From positions 124,001 through 188,000 of the forward strand of contig NZ_JACIJI010000004.1 of NCBI RefSeq assembly GCF_014199335.1: DNA of 64,000 bases, written 5' to 3'. This document shows, piece after piece, positions 61,502-64,000 of the stretch (position 1 is the first letter of the stretch; each line of letters opens with the position of its first letter). Below the pieces are notes generated by a model. The model was not told where the DNA came from. It saw only the letters and a list, made by a program, of their open reading frames with translations, and did not search any database. The stretch is from Stakelama sediminis (GTDB taxonomy: Bacteria; Pseudomonadota; Alphaproteobacteria; Sphingomonadales; Sphingomonadaceae). The position numbers and the translations under genes are program-made.

Positions 61502-62266
61502 ATGACAGACGATATGACCTATGGGCGCTACCTCGCGCTCGATACGCTTTTGAATGCGCAGCATCCGATTTCGGACCGGCATGACGAATTGCTGTTCATC
61601 ATCATCCACCAGACGAAAGAATTGTGGCTGAAGCAGACGATTTCGGAAATCGCGCTTGCCCAGTCGCTGATCCGCGACGGTCATCTGGTGGAGGCCTATA
61701 AGGCGCTTGCCCGTGTGTCGCGCATTCAGGCGGTGATGACCCTGTCCTGGGATGTGCTGACAACGATGACGCCCAGCGATTACAGCAGTTTTCGCGATGT
61801 TCTTGGCAGCAGTTCGGGGTTTCAGTCCGATCAGTTTCGTGCCGTGGAGGTGATGCTGGGTATTCGCGGCGGACAGTCGGGCGGGCCGCTGACCCAGGCG
61901 GCGGCGAACGGTCCCAGCCTGTGGGACGATGCCAATGCCGCTCTGGCGCGGGCGGGGTTCGATGTTCCCCAAAGCGCGCTCGAACGCGACTGGAGCAAGG
62001 CCTATACGCCCGATCCGGCCGTGGCGGAACTTTGGGCCGAGGTGTATCGCGATACCGAACGCTGGTGGGATCTGTATCAGCTTGCCGAAAAACTGGTCGA
62101 TATCGATGATGCACTGGCGACATGGCGGCACAAGCACGTCCTGACCGTCTCTCGCGTGATCGGCGGCAAGCGCGGCACCGGGGGTACGGCGGGCGTTCCC
62201 TATCTGGAATCGACGCTGACCAAGCGCGCCTTTCCCGAACTCTGGTCGCTGCGGACGATGCTGTGA
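61502..62266 (+). CDS. kynA: tryptophan 2,3-dioxygenase
   Basis: Encodes 254 residues. Haem enzyme that opens the indole ring of tryptophan to N-formylkynurenine. Conserved YLALDTLLNAQHP, DELLFIIIHQTKELWLKQ, SGFQSDQFRAVE and the haem-side HKHVLTVSRVIGGKRGTGGT. The stop overlaps the next gene by 4 bases. Confidence 0.95.
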   Translation: MTDDMTYGRYLALDTLLNAQHPISDRHDELLFIIIHQTKELWLKQTISEIALAQSLIRDGHLVEAYKALARVSRIQAVMTLSWDVLTTMTPSDYSSFRDVLGSSSGFQSDQFRAVEVMLGIRGGQSGGPLTQAAANGPSLWDDANAALARAGFDVPQSALERDWSKAYTPDPAVAELWAEVYRDTERWWDLYQLAEKLVDIDDALATWRHKHVLTVSRVIGGKRGTGGTAGVPYLESTLTKRAFPELWSLRTML

Positions 62267-63411
62267 CCGGTTCCTATAAACATCTCTTTCGCCGGTCGCT
62301 GGAGGCGGCGCCCGACCGTCTGCATTTCGCCGCGCACAGCCATCATCTCTGGCCGGATGCCAGCTATGAAGGGCAAATAGCCGCATGGAATGATGCCGCG
62401 CGGCTGGCGGATCGCAAATGGGGCCGGGTGATGGAGGAGGTCTGGCCCGCGGCACAAAGGCATGTCGCGCATGAAATCGGCGTACCCGATCCGTCGACCA
62501 TCGTGTTCGCAGGCAACACGCATGACTTCCTTATCCGGGTTGCTTCGGCCATGGAGAATCGCCCGATCCGTATTCTGACGACGGATGGTGAGTTTCACAG
62601 CTTTAGCCGTCAGGTCGCACGCTGGGAAGAGGCAGGCAGCGTAACCGTCGATCGTATCGCGGTCGGCGAGGAACTGGCCGACCGCCTTATCGAACAGGCG
62701 AAGTTGAATGCGTACGACCTGATTTTCGTCAGTCAGGTGATGTTCGGCAGCGGCGCCGTCACGCACGGGTTGGAGCGTCTTGCGGCACTGGCCGGTCCGG
62801 CGGGGCCATGGGTAGTCATCGACGGCTATCATGGCTTCATGGCGACCGATACCGATCTGTCGGCCTTTGCGGATCGCGTCTTCTACCTCGCCGGCGGGTA
62901 TAAATATGCCATGGCGGGGGAGGGCGTCGCCGTCATGCACGCCCCGCCCGGCTATGGCATGCGGCCCGAACTGACAGGCTGGTATGCGGCTTTCGAGGAT
63001 CTGGCCGCACCGCCAGGTACGGTCGGCTATGCCCCGGATGCGCGCCGCTTCATGGGGGCGACCTTCGATCCGTCGGGACTGTACCGCTTCGTTGCGGTGC
63101 GCGACATGCTGGCGAAGGAAGCGCTGACCACTGCCCGGATCAGCGAGCATTGCAACGGCCTGAAGCAGCAGCTGCTCGCCGGACGTTCCGCCACTCCGCT
63201 GGCACAGGCCAGGTTGCTCAATCCTCCGGCAGCGGGACCACAGGCGCGGTTTCTGGCGTTTCGCACGCCCGATGCGATGGTGCTTCATGCCGCGCTTTCA
63301 GTGCGCGGGGTCATGACCGATGTGCGCGGCGACGTGCTGCGCATCGGTTTTGGCCTGTATCAGGATGAAGCCGATGTGACGGCGCTGCTCAACGCGCTGC
63401 GGACCTTGTGA
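62263..63411 (+). CDS. kynU: PLP-dependent aminotransferase class V, kynureninase-like
   Basis: Encodes 382 residues from a GTG overlapping the kynA stop (GTGA). PLP lysine in GGYKYAMAGEGVAV and the cofactor aspartate in WVVIDGYHGF; GWYAAFE and RFMGATFDPSGLY resemble kynureninase. With kynA it would turn kynurenine into anthranilate and alanine. The sequence differs from classical kynureninase in the active loop, so another class V reaction is possible. No formamidase gene is present nearby. Confidence 0.68.
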   Translation: MTGSYKHLFRRSLEAAPDRLHFAAHSHHLWPDASYEGQIAAWNDAARLADRKWGRVMEEVWPAAQRHVAHEIGVPDPSTIVFAGNTHDFLIRVASAMENRPIRILTTDGEFHSFSRQVARWEEAGSVTVDRIAVGEELADRLIEQAKLNAYDLIFVSQVMFGSGAVTHGLERLAALAGPAGPWVVIDGYHGFMATDTDLSAFADRVFYLAGGYKYAMAGEGVAVMHAPPGYGMRPELTGWYAAFEDLAAPPGTVGYAPDARRFMGATFDPSGLYRFVAVRDMLAKEALTTARISEHCNGLKQQLLAGRSATPLAQARLLNPPAAGPQARFLAFRTPDAMVLHAALSVRGVMTDVRGDVLRIGFGLYQDEADVTALLNALRTL

Positions 63412-63428
63412 CAGAATAGGAGGGGGAG

Positions 63429-63866
63429 ATGGCGGAACAGACACGCAAGGATCGTCTGCGTCAATTCATCCGGGATATCTGGGATGAAGGCAGGGTGGAA
63501 CTGGCCGGGGAATATTGCGCGCCTGTCTATCGCATCCATCATGATCCCGGTGATCCATGGGACGGGATGACGCTCGACCTGGATGGCTTTCGGGACCGGG
63601 TGGTCAAATCGCGCGCGGCTTTTCCCGATCAGAAGTTCCTGATTCAGGGACTCTATGCGGACGGGGATGCCGTGGTCATGACATGGCTGTGGGAAGCGAC
63701 GCATCTGGGCGATATTCCCGGCTTTCCGGCTACGGGAAAGCGGGTCGCGATGTCGGGTGCCACCGCTTATATGTTCGACGCATCGGATCGCCTGACCGGG
63801 CACTGGCAGGTTACCGACCGGCTGGGCGTGTATCAGCAGTTGCAACGAAACAAGACTCCGGGCTGA
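63429..63866 (+). CDS. SnoaL-like / NTF2-fold protein
   Basis: Encodes 145 residues after AGGAGGGGG. The SnoaL pattern is visible: FIRDIWDEGRVELAGEYCAP, FRDRVVKSRAAFPD and VTDRLGVYQQL at the end. Such alpha-beta barrels include ester cyclases and small hydrolases; activity unknown. 17 bases downstream of the kynureninase-like gene, so possibly in the same operon. Confidence 0.8.
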   Translation: MAEQTRKDRLRQFIRDIWDEGRVELAGEYCAPVYRIHHDPGDPWDGMTLDLDGFRDRVVKSRAAFPDQKFLIQGLYADGDAVVMTWLWEATHLGDIPGFPATGKRVAMSGATAYMFDASDRLTGHWQVTDRLGVYQQLQRNKTPG

Positions 63867-63976
63867 CAGCAGGGGATGTGTCGCCGATTGCCTTCTGCGC
63901 GGCGGCGTTCACTATTTGGTATCCCTATTATGGCAAGTCTTTCCCCCGAATTTGTGCAGATGCGCGCATATGGGGG

Positions 63977-64000
63977 ATGGAATTGTTGTCCGACAGGCAG
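63977..64000 (+). CDS. possible start of a further gene, cut by the window edge
   Basis: An ATG at 63977 follows a GGGGG stretch and opens MELLSDRQ. Start candidates at 63970 and 63959 in other frames exist. The phrase LSDRQ is common at the start of LuxR-type helix-turn-helix domains, but eight residues are too few to call it. Confidence 0.2.

Overview
The window comes from an alphaproteobacterium of the Sphingomonadaceae (Sphingomonas, Sphingopyxis or a close relative). The strongest marker is a 420-residue serine palmitoyltransferase at 22269-23531. Its key residues K265, H159, D231 and H234 sit at the same numbers as in the Sphingomonas paucimobilis enzyme. High-GC codon use, a PhyR-NepR-EcfG general stress locus, a RegBA pair and a sphingomonad-type split of regulators agree with this. 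There are no rRNA or tRNA genes, no CRISPR array, no phage genes and no transposase. It looks like core chromosome. Genes are tightly packed, and many neighbours overlap by 4 bases.

Layout. 1-3.7 kb: end of trmD, rplS, scpAB and tatABC. 3.7-8.1 kb: the general stress response locus. It holds an entericidin-like lipoprotein, a probable small RNA with two C-rich loops, phyP, nepR, phyR, a 47-residue membrane peptide, ecfG and a second nepR. Five sites with exact 16-base spacing resemble EcfG promoters; one is a perfect match. 8.1-14.6 kb: glnE, a one-cysteine Bcp, a DUF455 protein, an M23 peptidase, an ErpA/HesB protein and exonuclease III. 14.6-24.7 kb: a sphingolipid region with a probable bacterial ceramide synthase, a fatty acid desaturase, the LPS-type permeases LptG and LptF, a hybrid kinase, Spt, its acyl carrier protein and a CerR-type reductase, joined upstream to proB and obgE.

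26.9-38.5 kb: a divergent TetR/hydrolase pair, then a six-gene overlapping string (crcB, an rluC-type synthase, paiB-like, HAD phosphatase, small membrane protein, ATP12). After these come manA, bamD, recN, a GNAT-nitrilase fusion and a DUF2147 protein. 39-43 kb: a kinase/regulator pair with a DUF4173 membrane protein. 43.2-50 kb: a cyoABCD quinol oxidase with SURF1 and the redox two-component system RegBA in one string. 50-60 kb: an MFS transporter, an M1-like peptidase and a MoxR-type operon (DUF4129, DUF4350, MoxR, DUF58, SpoIIM, RDD and a ModE-like DNA-binding domain). 60.4-64 kb: a TetR regulator, a lipoprotein, tryptophan dioxygenase, a kynureninase-like enzyme and a SnoaL-like protein.

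Two stretches deserve most attention. The first is 3.7-8.1 kb, where the stress sigma factor locus appears to carry its own small RNA and small membrane or lipoprotein genes that have no large ORF. The second is 14.6-24.7 kb, where Lpt permeases lie among sphingolipid genes. This fits a cell envelope in which glycosphingolipids replace LPS. Non-coding structure is also notable: a 148-bp palindrome and a 268-bp nested inverted-repeat element each supply the stop codon of the gene they touch.
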